Source: Eriocheir sinensis (Eukaryota > Arthropoda > Malacostraca > Decapoda > Varunidae). Taken from it: a stretch of DNA of 64,000 nucleotides. The notes beneath the pieces were generated by a model. The model saw only the letters and a list, made by a program, of their open reading frames with translations, searched no databases and was not told where the DNA came from. The stretch is from NCBI RefSeq assembly GCF_024679095.1, contig NW_026112162.1, positions 37,501 to 101,500 on the forward strand, in the 5' to 3' direction. The position numbers and the translations under genes are program-made. Shown one piece after another: positions 37,383-50,999 of this stretch. Within the stretch, counting starts at the first letter, position 1. Every line of letters begins with the position of its first letter.

Positions 37383-37800
37383 TCTGCACTAATCTGAACC
37401 AGTAGGAAGGTGAAGATGTAGGAAGGTAGGACTCTCTGGGTGTCATGTGCTGCAGAGAGGCTTGGAGGTGTTATAACTATGACAGGTAAATATTGGACTG
37501 CACTAATCTGACCCTATAAGAAGGTGGCACTCTCTAGCGCAGTGCTTGGGTATCAGAAGGTGTCATCTGCTGCAGAGAGGCTTGGAGGTGTTATAACTAT
37601 GCCAGTAAGAGGCTGGACTGCACAAATCTGACCCTGTAGGAAGATGAAGGTGGAGGAAGGTGGCACTCTCAAGCTCAATGCTCGGGAATCGGAAGGTGTC
37701 ATGTGCTGCAGAGTGGCTTGAAGGTGCTTTACCTATGCTCATGAATACTGGCCTGCCCTAATCTGACACTTTAAGAAGACGGCATTCCCTGATTCAGTGC
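37383..37800 (+). repeat. Degenerate tandem repeat of about 120 bp, 3-4 units
   Basis: Units share CTGCACTAATCTGACCC, GGAAGGTG, a GGTGTCATGTGCTGCAGAG-like phrase and GGCTTGGAGGTGTTATAAC. It lies between the 33-bp array and the 3' end of a CR1-like LINE. Confidence 0.75.
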
Positions 37801-40205
37801 CATAAGAACATAAGAACATAAGAACGCAGGAATCTGCAAGAGGCCGGTAGGCCTGTACGAGGCAGCTCCTTTGACCCTAAGCTCCCGTGTATCTAACCCC
37901 ACCTAATATCGCTGTCCATGAATTTATCTAGTCTATTTTTGAATGTGACAATTGTATTGGCACTCACCACATGACTGCTAAGCCTATTCCACTCATCCAC
38001 CACCCTGTTAGTAAACCAATTTTTGCCTATGTCCCTGTTGAATCTGAATTTATCCAGTTTAAACCCGTTACTTCGTGTCCTACCCGGTTCTCTTACCAAC
38101 AAAACCTTATGAATGTCTCCCTTATTAAAGCCCTTCATCCATTTATAAACCTCGATCATGTCTCCACGCACCCTTCGCCTTTCTAGAGAATGCAAGTTTA
38201 ACTGTTTGAGTCTTTCCTCGTATGGCAAGTTTCTCAACCCCTGAATCATCTTAGTCATCCTCCTCTGCACCGATTCTAACATTTTGATATCCATTCTATA
38301 GTAGGGTGACCAGAACTGAACCGCATAGTCAAGATGAGGTCTAACTAATGTTAAATATAGTTTGAGGAAGACTTCGGGGCTTCTGTTGCTTACGCTCCTT
38401 GAAATAAATCCCAGTACCCTATTAGCTCGATTTCTAGCTTGAATGCATTGTGCCCTTGGACGGAGATCAGAGCTCACTAAGACCCCTAAATCCCTCTCGC
38501 ACCCAGACCTACTTATGAGAGTGTCATTTAAGCAATAGTTATGTGAGGGGTTGTTCCTACCTACTGTCAGAATACTGCACTTCCCTACATTGAACTCCAT
38601 CTGCCATTTATCCGCCCAGTCATATAATCTGTTGAGTTCACCTTGGAGAATACTAGCGTCCTGATCCGACTCAATTACTCTACCGATCTTGGTATCATCT
38701 GCAAATTTACTAACATCACTACTAATTCCTGTGTCTAAGTCATTGATATAAATAATAAACAAAAGTGGACCTAATACCGAACCTTGTGGGACCCCACTCG
38801 TAACACATCCCCAGTCAGATCTTTTACCATTGATTTGCACTCTTTGCTTCCTATTGCTAAGCCACGCCTTGACCCAGTTCAAAACTTTACCCTCTACTCC
38901 GTGAGCCTGTAATTTAAGCAACAGTCGTTGGTGAGGAAATTTGTCAAACGCTTTACTAAAATCAAGATAGAGTACATCATAATTTTCATCTCTGTCAACC
39001 GCCTCAAATACTTTATTGTAGAAGGACAAGAGATTGGTGAGGCATGACCTACCTTTTGTGAACCCATGCTGCGAGTCGTGAATTAAGCTATGTTTCTCTA
39101 AATGCTCCCGAATGTTCTTGGCTATTATGGACTCCAGCATCTTCCCTATAACCGATGTTAAGCTAATTGGGCGATAGTTTGAAGTAACTGACCTGTCCCC
39201 CTTTTTAAAAATCGGCGTCACATTAGCTACTTTCCATCGGCTCGGCACATAGCCAGTATTTACCGACATCTTAAAGATGTCGGTTAGTGGGTCACTGATT
39301 ATATCACCGAACTCCTTTAATACCCTCGGAAATATCCCGTCAGGACCTGGCGACTTGTTCTTCTTAAGCTTATCTATCACATCCTGAACTACTTGCCTGG
39401 TAATGATTATATCCCTCAATTTATCGCCATCCCCGCCCTCGTACACCTGAACTCTTTCCGGTATAGTCGTTCGATCCTCCTGTGTGAATACTGAAAGGAA
39501 GTAGTCGTTCAACAATGTGCTCATATTTTCGTAATTTTCTACTAGCTCCCCTGTGTTTCTTTTCAGCGGTCCAATTTTCTCCAGTGTTTTTGTTCTATAC
39601 ATCTGAAAGAAGCCTTTAGGACTACTTTTCGCCTCATTTGCTACTTTGATCTCATAGTTCTTTTTTGCTATCCTGGTGTTTTTCTTAACTAATCTAGATA
39701 GTTCGACGTACCGGCCCCAGATATGTGTTTCCCCATTCTTTATTTTCTGATAAATTCCCTTCTTTAACCCAATCTCGTGTTTTAGTCCACGAGTCATCCA
39801 CTTAGGATCATTGTTTTCTTTTCTAAGTGTTCGCTGTGGTATATGCTGTTCTTGCCCCTCTACTATTACTCTAACTAAATTATTGTAAGACATTTCTACC
39901 TGGTTCTCCTGGCTCTCCAATCCGCAGTTCTGGCCCTCATGAATCCCTAAATTATCCCAGTTTACCCCTTCAAGATGTCTTCGAAGCCCCTCGTAGTTTG
40001 CTCTTCTAAAATCTGGCACTAACACTGGGTTTGGTTCGCGGGTTACCGCCCAGTCTAAGCTAAAACGAACCGTTCTGTGATCACTATTTCCTAACTCTCC
40101 GCCCACCTCCAACTCACGTAGCAAGTTCCCATTATTGGTTAGGACTAAGTCTAATATGTTATCTCCTCTGGTAGGCTCAGTAACTACCTGCTTAAGGAAA
40201 TTATC
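37801..40205 (-). mobile_element. CR1-like LINE, 5'-truncated, family 1 copy 1
   Basis: The element reads on the minus strand from within its endonuclease at 40205 to its 3' end at 37801. The terminal sequence on the plus strand is three direct copies of CATAAGAA (37801-37824); short terminal octamer repeats instead of poly(A) are a hallmark of CR1-group elements. The 5' end breaks off inside the endonuclease (FLKQVVTEPTRGDN), the usual outcome of incomplete target-primed reverse transcription. A longer relative lies at 60481-64000. Confidence 0.9.
37893..40205 (-). CDS. CR1-like ORF2 fragment: endonuclease C-terminus plus complete reverse transcriptase
   Basis: An uninterrupted frame of about 770 codons encodes the end of an APE-type endonuclease (NSDHRTV), a linker and a full reverse transcriptase. 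Counting from the Leu codon at 40124 as residue 1, motifs in order are SPGPDG (about 258), TPIFKKGD (303), YRPISL (317), HGFTKGRS (353), LDFSKAFD with the first catalytic Asp (388), SGVPQGSVLGP (444) and FADDTKI with the catalytic Asp pair (476-477). CR1-type thumb motifs (LVRPHLDYA, SVQRRMTKMIQ) follow. The RT residues needed for catalysis look intact, but no start codon or upstream endonuclease core is present, so the copy cannot make a full ORF2 protein. Lack of stops suggests recent insertion. Product role: target-primed reverse transcription of the element RNA in the nucleus. Confidence 0.9.
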   Translation of the reverse strand, partial: DNFLKQVVTEPTRGDNILDLVLTNNGNLLRELEVGGELGNSDHRTVRFSLDWAVTREPNPVLVPDFRRANYEGLRRHLEGVNWDNLGIHEGQNCGLESQENQVEMSYNNLVRVIVEGQEQHIPQRTLRKENNDPKWMTRGLKHEIGLKKGIYQKIKNGETHIWGRYVELSRLVKKNTRIAKKNYEIKVANEAKSSPKGFFQMYRTKTLEKIGPLKRNTGELVENYENMSTLLNDYFLSVFTQEDRTTIPERVQVYEGGDGDKLRDIIITRQVVQDVIDKLKKNKSPGPDGIFPRVLKEFGDIISDPLTDIFKMSVNTGYVPSRWKVANVTPIFKKGDRSVTSNYRPISLTSVIGKMLESIIAKNIREHLEKHSLIHDSQHGFTKGRSCLTNLLSFYNKVFEAVDRDENYDVLYLDFSKAFDKFPHQRLLLKLQAHGVEGKVLNWVKAWLSNRKQRVQINGKRSDWGCVTSGVPQGSVLGPLLFIIYINDLDTGISSDVSKFADDTKIGRVIESDQDASILQGELNRLYDWADKWQMEFNVGKCSILTVGRNNPSHNYCLNDTLISRSGCERDLGVLVSSDLRPRAQCIQARNRANRVLGFISRSVSNRSPEVFLKLYLTLVRPHLDYAVQFWSPYYRMDIKMLESVQRRMTKMIQGLRNLPYEERLKQLNLHSLERRRVRGDMIEVYKWMKGFNKGDIHKVLLVREPGRTRSNGFKLDKFRFNRDIGKNWFTNRVVDEWNRLSSHVVSANTIVTFKNRLDKFMDSDIRWG

Positions 40206-40985
<780 letters not shown>

Positions 40986-41011
40986 TTAAACGTTACATCG
41001 ATATCATTTTC

Positions 41012-41073
41012 TTTTTTACAGCAAAGGAAGCAGCTCAAGGGCAAAACAAGTAATAATGAGACAAAAAATCCCG
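41012..41073 (-). mobile_element. Short 3'-UTR fragment of the poly(A) LINE family
   Basis: On the plus strand the order T-run, CAAAGGAAGCAGCTCAAGGG, then AAAAAATCCCGCT resembles the 3' end of the LINE copies at 43118 and 43809 (T-run, AAGGAGACAGTTTAAGG, AAAAAAAGCCCGCT). Only this tail is present. Confidence 0.4.
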
Positions 41074-41274
41074 CTAAACACCCTTTGATGAGTGACAGGC
41101 GGTGTAACATGACGACGCCTATTACAGCCTCGCTACCAGTGCCTGTTTATGTTTTAGCGAGGTCTACCCCAAAGTTGCTCCTACGAGTGCCGTAATCATC
41201 CACATTTGGCACCTAAGCCTGTTTTTGCCAGTTATATCTGCGTCTCAAACATCCTCTCCTAAATTACCATAAAG

Positions 41275-41775
41275 GAAACCAAAAAAAAAAGCTCGCTACT
41301 CACTGCTCCTGTTAAGAATCAGAAGAGGTTTGCGAAAGAGCAGTTAGTTACGTGAGAAGAGGTGTCCTGATACCTTCCTCTTGAATGAGTTCAAGCCGTA
41401 GGCAGGAGGAAATACAGATGAAGGAAGATCGTAACAGAAATTACCAGCGTGAGGGATAAAAGAGTGAAGATGCTCGTTAACTCTTGCATAAGGGCTTTGG
41501 ACAGTATAGGGATGAGCATGAGTAGAAAGTCGTGTGCGGCGGGGCCGCATAAAGGGGGAAGGCATGCAGTTAGCAAGTTCAGAAGAGCAGTCAGCGTGAA
41601 AATATCGATAGAAGATAGAAAGGGAGGCATCATGGCGGCGGAATTTGAGAGGTAGAAGGCTATCAGTAAGAGGAGGAGAGATGATGAGACGCAGAGCCTC
41701 AGACTCCACTGTGTCCAAAAGAGCTGTATGATTGGAGCCCCCCACACGTGAGATGCATACTCCATGCGAGGGTGG
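41275..41775 (-). mobile_element. Poly(A) LINE family, copy C, C-terminal ORF2 fragment
   Basis: Minus-strand frames, broken by frameshifts, read LFWTQWSLRLCVSSS, FYRYFHADCSSELANCMP and THAHPYTVQSPYARVNEHL, the same C-terminal ORF2 segments as in the copies at 43118 and 43809. It is more diverged than those and carries no clear poly(A) tail. Coding is lost. Confidence 0.75.
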
Positions 41776-42290
41776 GAAGGTAATGGTGGGCTTAGCGACG
41801 GAACATGTACAGCGAGACCCAACTAAATGAAGGCGAAGATGATAAAGAGATGGAGAGGTAATATGATGAATGATAAGCAAGACGGAAAGGTAATGGCGGG
41901 TGCAGCGACAAAACATGTACTGGTACTGGACGTGATTTAATGAAGGCGGGAGTAGATGATAAAGTTTAATAAGATGGGAAGATGGTAATAGATGCGGCAA
42001 CATGATAATAACTGCAGGAAGTGACTCGGAGAAGGAGGAGCAGATGGTAATGGCTGATAAGATGGATAAATAACAGTAGACGCGTCAACATAGCATGTAC
42101 TGCAGGGTGTGACTCAGAGGAAAGGGAGTAGCTGATAACGCTGAATAGGATAGAAAGATAATAAAAGGGGCGGGGAATGTAACTAAAAGATGGTAAAGTA
42201 AGTAATTGATGAAAGTTAGTAAGATGGAAGCATAATAGTCGATGCCGCGACAGAACGCGACTTAGTGTTTTCTTCTTACAATAAGGTAAA
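41776..42290. repeat. Degenerate tandem repeat of roughly 100 bp
   Basis: Recurring phrases such as ACATGTACTG, GTAATGG, GATAAGATGGA and GTGACTC suggest four to five strongly diverged units. The unit length could not be fixed by eye. Confidence 0.45.
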
Positions 42291-43117
42291 GAAAATTAAA
42301 CAAAAATAAAAGTCTTGACATAGAAATATCACGGTCGTCACTCTGTTGCCTCGCCTCGTCCAGACTGGCGGGACAGCTCGGCAAGGAGTCACTGGGCGGC
42401 GCCTGTAGCGGGGACGTTAGGCGGCCGATTAGTGTTGAGGTTTAGGGGCCACGGCGCCGCGGGCCGAGGCGTTACCTGCCGGTTTTGATTCACCGGACTC
42501 AATTACCTGGCATTCCTTACCTGCCCAACGTGTCTCATTTACCTTTTTTATTTATCTTATATTTCGAACTGTCCTACCTGTCATTCACCTGTCATATTAC
42601 CTTTCCTTTACCTGACTTTTCTTAACTGCCCAACGTGTCTTGCCTCATTCACCCGCCTTATTTACCTTTTCCAACGTGCCTCTCTTCCCTATGCTTACCT
42701 GTCTCATTAACCTGCCTCATCACCTGTCCTTTTCTAACTATCTTATCTGCCTGTCTCCCCTCTCTTGTCCCACCTGCCCGATTACTTACCCTACGTAGCT
42801 GCCCTGCCTGTCTCCTTCACCAATCTTATTACCTGCTCTTTTCTAATTACCTTACCTGTTTTCACATGTATAATTTACCTGGTCTAGTGCCTCAGCTACG
42901 TGGAAGGGTTGAAAACTTGCCTGCCTAACATGTTCTTATTACCGGTTTTCTTTCTGTTCAACCTCGATCGACCTTGTGTTCTAATTACCAGTCAGAGCCG
43001 AAAGTCAAGCCTTCCTAACGTAACTAAACTTAAAAATGCGAACTTAACTTGTGTTCGGTAGAAGTAGGAAGTCATCAGCAGGAATATATTATAAACAAAT
43101 ACATCATGGCCTCATCA
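42291..43117. other. GC-rich patch then pyrimidine-rich TTACCTGCC-type low-complexity sequence
   Basis: 42340-42480 is GC-rich. From 42480 to about 42900 variants of TTACCTGCC and TCATTCACCTG recur irregularly. The remainder to 43117 shows nothing recognisable. Confidence 0.5.
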
Positions 43118-43808
43118 TTTTTTTTTATATCAAAGGATGCGGCTAAAGGGTAACAAAAAGAGTACAAAAAGAAGCCCGCTGCTCGCCACTCCCACAAATG
43201 TAAAAAGTAAAGAGTAGCCAAAAGAGAGGTCAATTTCGGGTGGAGAGGTGTCTTGTACACTCTTTTTGAAGGAGGTCAAGTCATAGGCAGGAGGAAATAC
43301 AGACGAAGGAAGACTGTTCCAGAGTTTACCAGTGAAGGAGTTGAAAGAATGGAGATGCTGGTTAACTCTTGCATAAGGGGTTTGAACAGTATAGGGATGA
43401 GCATGAGTAAAAAGTTGTATGCAACGGGGCAGCGGGAGGGGGGGAGGCATGCAGTTAGCAAGTTCAGAAGAGCAGTCAGCATGAAAATATCGATAGAAGA
43501 TAGAAAGAGAAGCAACATGGCGGCAGAATTTAAGAGGTAGAAGGCTGTCAGTAAGAGGAGGAGAACTGATGAGACGAAGAGCCTTTGACTCCACCCTGTC
43601 CAGAACAGCTGTGTGAGTGGAGCCCCCCTACACGTGAGATGCATACTCCATACGAGGGCGGACAAGGCCCCTGTATAAGGGTAGCAACTGTGCGGAGGAG
43701 AGAAGAACTGGCGGAGGCGATACAGAACGCCCAAACTCGAGGAAGCTGATTTAGCAAGAGGAGATGTGAACTTTCCAGTTGAGATTTTGAGCTAAGGATA
43801 GACCAAGG
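43118..43808 (-). mobile_element. Poly(A) LINE family, copy B, C-terminal ORF2 fragment
   Basis: Minus-strand fragment with a poly(A) tail seen as a T-run at 43118-43127. Frameshifted frames include KFCRHVASLSIFYRYFHADC and PYTVQTPYARVNQHLHSF. Its 5' boundary coincides with the poly(A) tail of copy A at 43810-43824, so copy A either inserted into it or joined it there. Confidence 0.82.
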
Positions 43809-43923
43809 ATTTTTTTTTTTTTTTACAACTAAGGAGACAGTTTAAGGACGTAAAGAAAAAAAGAAAAAAAGCCCGCTACTCACTGCTCCTGAATAGAGGT
43901 CAGAGGAGTGTCCAAAGGAGAGG

Positions 43924-45483
43924 TCAATTTCGGGAGGAGAGGTGTCCTGATACCCTCCTCTTGAAAAAGTTCAAGTCGTAGGCAGGAGGAAATACAGATG
44001 AAGGAAGATTGTTCCAGAGTTTACGAGCGTGAGGGATGAAAGAGTGAAGATGCTGGTTGATTCTTGCATAAGGAGTTTGGACAGTATAGGGATGAGCATG
44101 AGTAGAAAGTCGTGTGCAGCGGGGCCGCGGGAGGGTGGGAGGCATGCAGTTAGCAAGTTCAGAAGAGCAGTCAGCATGGAAATATCGATAGAAGATAGAA
44201 AGAGAGGCAACATGGCTGCGGAATTTAAGAAGTAGAAGACCATCAGTATGAGGAGGAGAGTTGATGAGACGAAGAACCTTTGACTCCACTCTGCCAAGGA
44301 GAACTTTGTGAGTGGACCCCCCCAACACACATGAGATGCATACTCCATACGAGGGCGGACAAGGCTCCTGTAAATGGATAGCAACTGTGCTGGGGAGAAG
44401 AACTGGCGGAGACGGTACAGAACGCCCAGCCTCGAGGAAGCTGATTTAGTAAGAGATGAGATATGAAGTTTCCAGTTGAGATTTTGAGTAAAGGATAGAC
44501 CGAGAATGTTTAGTGTTGAAGAAGGTGATAGCTGAGTGTTGTCTAAGAATAGTGGATAGTTGTTTGGAAGATTGTGTCGAGTGGATAGGTGGATAGACTG
44601 TGTTTTTGAGGCGTTGAAGGACATCAGGTTCCTCTTGCCCCAATCGTAAATAATAGTAAGGTCTGAGGCTAAGCGTTCTGTTGCCTCCAGCCTTGAATCG
44701 TTAAGTTCCTGTGGAGTGGGTCTTCTATTAAAAGAAGTTGAGTAATGCAGAGTGGAGTTATCGGCGTAAGAATGGATAGGACATTCCGTTTTCGAAAGAA
44801 GATCATCAATGAACAACAGAAAGAGAGTGGGAGATAGGACAGAACCCTGTGGGACACCACTGTTAATAGGTTTAGGGAAAGAACAGTGACCGTCCACCAT
44901 AGCAGAAATAGAACGGTCAGAAAGGAAACTGGAGATAAAGATAAAGAGAGAAAAAATAGAAACCGTAGGAGGGTAGTTTGGAAATCAAAGATCTGTGCCA
45001 GACCCTATCAACAGCTTTTGATCTGTCCAGCGCAATGGCAAAGGTTTCACCGAAACGGCTAAGAGAAGATGACCAAGAGTCAGTTAGGAAGGCAAGGAGA
45101 TCATCAGTAGAACGCCCCTTGCGGAACCCATACTGGCGATCAGATAGAAGGTTAGAAGTGGAAAGGTGCTTTTGAGTCTTCTGGTTAAGGATTGATTCAA
45201 AAGCTTTAGATATACATAAAAGTAAAGCTATAGGGCGGAAGTTTGAGGGATTGGAGCGGTCACCCTTCTTAGACATAGGTTGTACAAAGGCATACTTCCA
45301 GCAGGAAGGAAAGATAGATGTTGATAGGCAGAGACGAAAGAGTTTGACCAGGCAGGGTGTCAGCACAGAAGTACAGTTTTTAAGGACAATAGGAGGCACT
45401 CCATCAGGTCCATAAGCCTTCTGAGAGTTGAGGCCAGAGAGGGCATAGAAAACATCATTAGGAAGAATCAGAATAACAGGCAT
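43924..45483 (-). pseudogene. ORF2 reverse transcriptase and C-terminal domain of LINE copy A
   Basis: The RT is spread over three frames. Motifs seen are YGPDGVPPIVL, KKGDRSNPSNFRPIAL, YGFRKGRSTDDLLAF, the first catalytic Asp in ALDRSKAVDRV (45483-44917), then SGVPQGSVLSPTLFLLFIDD and YADN (44900-43971). The YADN replaces the family's catalytic YADD, so the second metal-binding Asp is lost. A related fragment at 55752 retains the ADD pair. Downstream come the [20 protein letters not shown] and [12 protein letters not shown] segments typical of this family. The copy is inactive. Confidence 0.85.
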
Positions 45484-45987
45484 AAAGGAGTCAGAGGGGG
45501 ATGAGTAGGAGGAATATGCCCAAAATCGTCCAAGGTGGAGTTCTTACAGAAAGTTTGAGCGAAGAGTTCAGCCTTAGAGACAGATGAGACGGCAGTGCTG
45601 CCGTCAGGGTTAAGGAGAGGAAGGAAAGAGGAAGAAGTGAAATTGGAGATGTTTTTGGCTAGATGCCAGAAGTCACGGGAATAATTAGAAGAAGAAAGGT
45701 GTTAACATTTTCTATTTATAAAAGAAGTTTTGGTAAGTCGGAGAATAGATTTGGCCCGATTCCGGGCTGATATGTACAGATCAAAGTTAGTGGGAGTTCG
45801 AAGGCTCTGGAACCTTTTGTGAGCTGCCTCTCTATCTTTAATAGCACGAGAACAAGCATGATTAAACCAAGGCTTTTTAGCATGAGGAGTAGAGAAAGTA
45901 CGTGGAATGTGATGAGCTGGGCACACACAGAAGGGTCTCTCTCCTGGAAGAAGTAATCATTCCACGGGAAATTGGAAAAGTACATCC

Positions 45988-48187
<2,200 letters not shown>

Positions 48188-48327
48188 CACATGGGATATA
48201 TGAAATGGAATGTGAAAAACATAAACAATATATATTGTGATCTGTACACAAAATTACAATACAATGTGATGATACTGTTCTTGACAACAGGATTTCTTCA
48301 TGTGTCTGTATTAAACCCCATTATTTT

Positions 48328-48621
48328 TTAAATTTCTTCCAAATAAGGCAACCCTACCAACTTGCCCCCTTTGAATTTGTCCATCTGTGACAGAAGTCTT
48401 TTGTTTACGGTCTGATATTTTTTCTTTGTATTGGGGGCACTCCTGCCGACAATGTTGTGTTCCGTCTTGATGGTTAGCTTGTGTTGTTCCTTTTGGTATT
48501 TTTCTGCAAGAACTGGCACTTCAGGGTGGTTGGGGATTGATTTAGCAAAGCCATACGAGCACACAAGGGCGGCTTCAAGTTGATCGTCGGACAACATATT
48601 TTCATTCAGAGTCGAAAGCAT
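48328..48621 (-). CDS. Hypothetical small ORF, unknown
   Basis: A 97-codon minus-strand frame that is hydrophilic and Lys-rich, with normal-looking composition (for example EAALVCSYGFAKSIPNHPEV). It overlaps the start of the MULE-like fragment on the other strand. No family is recognised. It could be the C-terminal end of another element or a chance frame. Confidence 0.25.
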   Translation of the reverse strand: MLSTLNENMLSDDQLEAALVCSYGFAKSIPNHPEVPVLAEKYQKEQHKLTIKTEHNIVGRSAPNTKKKYQTVNKRLLSQMDKFKGGKLVGLPYLEEI

Positions 48622-49104
48622 GAGCAGCAGATCTACTGGAAGTGCTGCACTGGGACCTGCAAATCAAGAGCTAGCACCATTGGCGGACAACTGTGCAAGA
48701 TGCCCAACCCAGCCCATAACCACCACCCTAATCCTGGGCAAACGGTAGTGGAGGTTATACTGACAACCATGAAGGAGCGTGCAGCTACCACGGCAGAGCC
48801 TATTAGTCACATTGTGGACAGCTGTTTTTCCCAAATTCAAGTTGAATGGGCTCATCTCATACCAAGTGTAGACTCATTAAAAAGGACACTTCGACGACAA
48901 CGACAGCTGGCAGGTGTAAGGGAACTAGGGCCCTTTAAAATGACAGTTTCTGGAGACACCTTCCTGCGATGTGAAGAGGACGGAATGCTGATCTTTGCCT
49001 CGGTTCCTGGCACAGTCGCAGCACTGGTTCGGTGACGGGACCTTCAAGGTGACTCCACAGGGCTTCACGCAACAATATAGTCTCCTCGCCCTTACGGGGT
49101 AAAG
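48580..49104 (+). pseudogene. FLYWCH/MULE-type transposase fragment
   Basis: The frame 48580-49035 begins with a FLYWCH-type zinc finger: YWKCCTGTCKSRASTI followed by a NPAHNHH segment, giving Cys-Cys-His-His spacing. A helical region follows. The frame ends at 49035, but shifting one base gives HWFGDGTFKVTPQGFTQQYS (49022-49081), which matches the start of the MULE transposase core with its first catalytic Asp at 49034-49036. The FLYWCH plus MULE arrangement is known from Mutator-like transposons and their domesticated relatives. The rest of the core is absent, so this is a broken fragment. Family assignment is good; element boundaries are unknown. Confidence 0.65.
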
Positions 49105-49862
49105 CGTAGCCTATCCAGATATTTTGTATATTTATCTTTGGGTTCATTCATACACACACTGGTAATATTTCTGTGGTGTCTGATTCACTTGTTTGAGTGA
49201 AATTCTATTGTGAAAAACTGTCACAAATTCGTGTCACTAGTAAAAATGAAACTAGTAATGAAAGTTTTGCCACCATGAAATATACACAAATAGATAAATA
49301 TGAAAGCTCACGAAGTCACAATAAGTGACATCACCTGCTTTGCGCAGTAAAAGTATGCTATTTGTGGTATCTGACACCCGCAAAATGGCGTACAGGCTGG
49401 CTCGGGCCTGCGGGCTACAGCCTCAACGTTGCCAGATTGTCATACTCAGCCGATTATATTTCCCGGCTTCCTACCCCTAAACTGTCTTCTGGGCTCCAAT
49501 AACGAAACTAATTTATAGTTATCGTTATAAGAGTTAGATCCTGATGTTTCTTGGCAATAGTTAGGCGTCAGAAACCGGTAAATACTGTGCTCTGAGTACG
49601 ATGACCTGGCAACGGTGGCTAAACGTATTTTCATATTATTGTTCTCTTGTTTGTTAAATGTTCTATTCAAGAAAAAGAATACCCATAATTTTAGTTAGTT
49701 TTTGGTTATAAGGATACTTTACGAAATACAATTATAACACTACCTTCTACTAGTTAGGAAACGTACTGAATCCTGGATCGGCTACGGAATGTCAGGTGCG
49801 CCTATTCGGGGTGCCTCGCACCTGCTCTCCATCCGCCAAATAGGGCGGAGCAGCATTCCACG
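49105..49862. other. No gene seen
   Basis: Mostly AT-rich, unique-looking sequence between the transposase fragment and the next LINE piece. No motif or repeat structure is recognised. Confidence 0.45.
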
Positions 49863-49867
49863 GGTTA

Positions 49868-50960
49868 AAGGTCCAATTACACTTCTGATCGCCTTCATAT
49901 TGTTTATATAGCTGAAGAAGGATTTCGAACTAATTTTACATTTGGCTGCAATGTTTTCTTCATATCTACACTTAACCTGACATGCTAATCTTTTTACTCG
50001 CCGCCTGACTTCATGATAAAGTCTAATATTTTCGGGCGTGCTTTATTCTTTCTTTTGCTTATAAAACAATTTTCTCTCCCTAACCGAGTGTTTAATTTTG
50101 GTATTAAACCAAGGTAGGCTTTTATTAGTGTTACTTCGCTTTTCGCACAATGGGACAAATGTGTTCTGCTGAGTGAGTAAATGATTTTTAAAGTTTAGCC
50201 AGGCTTCCTGTACGTTGCCATCATCTGTTAGTTTTTGTCGGATTTCTACGAAATTAGCTCTTTTGAAATTGGGCACCTTCACTTTATTTTCAGTCACTGT
50301 TGTTTGAGCTCTAATGTCGACGCGCACTAATTTATGATCACAAGAACCGAGGTGTTTTCCTACCATGACATTACTGACTAGGATCTCTTGGGTGGCTATA
50401 ACAAGGGCTAGCATGTTATTTTGTCGAGTTGGTTCAGTAACCATTTGGCTTGGGTAATTTTCTTCTAAAAATTCGATCATTCTATGTGACTCGCCTTCTG
50501 TACCCGACTGTGTCGCCCAGTCGATATGGGGGAGATTAAAGTCTAATATCAGCGAGTCGATAAGTGACTGCCTTAAAACGTTGTACATTTCAACATGTTC
50601 GAGTGATTGATCCGGAGGCCTGAAGGTGACAGATATATTTAAATTGATTTTTACAATGTTTACTCGCATGTACAAATGTTCAACGTTACTGTCTCTTGGT
50701 GTTCTGTCAGTGGGTTGCAAATAGCTTTTGACGTAAAGGGCGACGCCGCCACCTCTACGGTTAACGCGATCTTTGTTAAAGAGTCTGTTGCCATCTATGT
50801 TGTATTCTGAACTTAAATCAATATTTGTGGTATCGATGAATGTTTCGGTTATAGCAATTATGTCAAAATTTTCTGATGAAGCAAAACATCTCAATTAATC
50901 AAACTTGTTTCTTATGCTTCGCGCATTGAAACTTAAGTATTTTATATTATCTTGAGGTTT
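49868..50960 (-). pseudogene. CR1-like ORF2 endonuclease, family 2 copy E
   Basis: APE-type endonuclease with YLSFNARSIRNK, IIAITETF, GGGVALYVK, FRPPDQS, DFNLPHIDW and SCDHKLV, followed by the linker VPNFKRANFVEIRQ. An in-frame TAA at 50897-50895 replaces a sense codon between KFD and LRCF; otherwise the frame is open from the esterase domain through 50043. A further stop at 50043 precedes the continuing linker. No RT follows. Confidence 0.85.
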
Positions 50961-50999
50961 AGTAATAGAGGTGGTATTACTTGCGGGTTCAGTTTCGCG

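Noticed and set aside
37971..38186. Plus-strand 71-codon ORF, also present at 60597-60812
   Set aside because: It is antisense to the conserved CR1-like RT C-terminus and is duplicated only because the LINE is.
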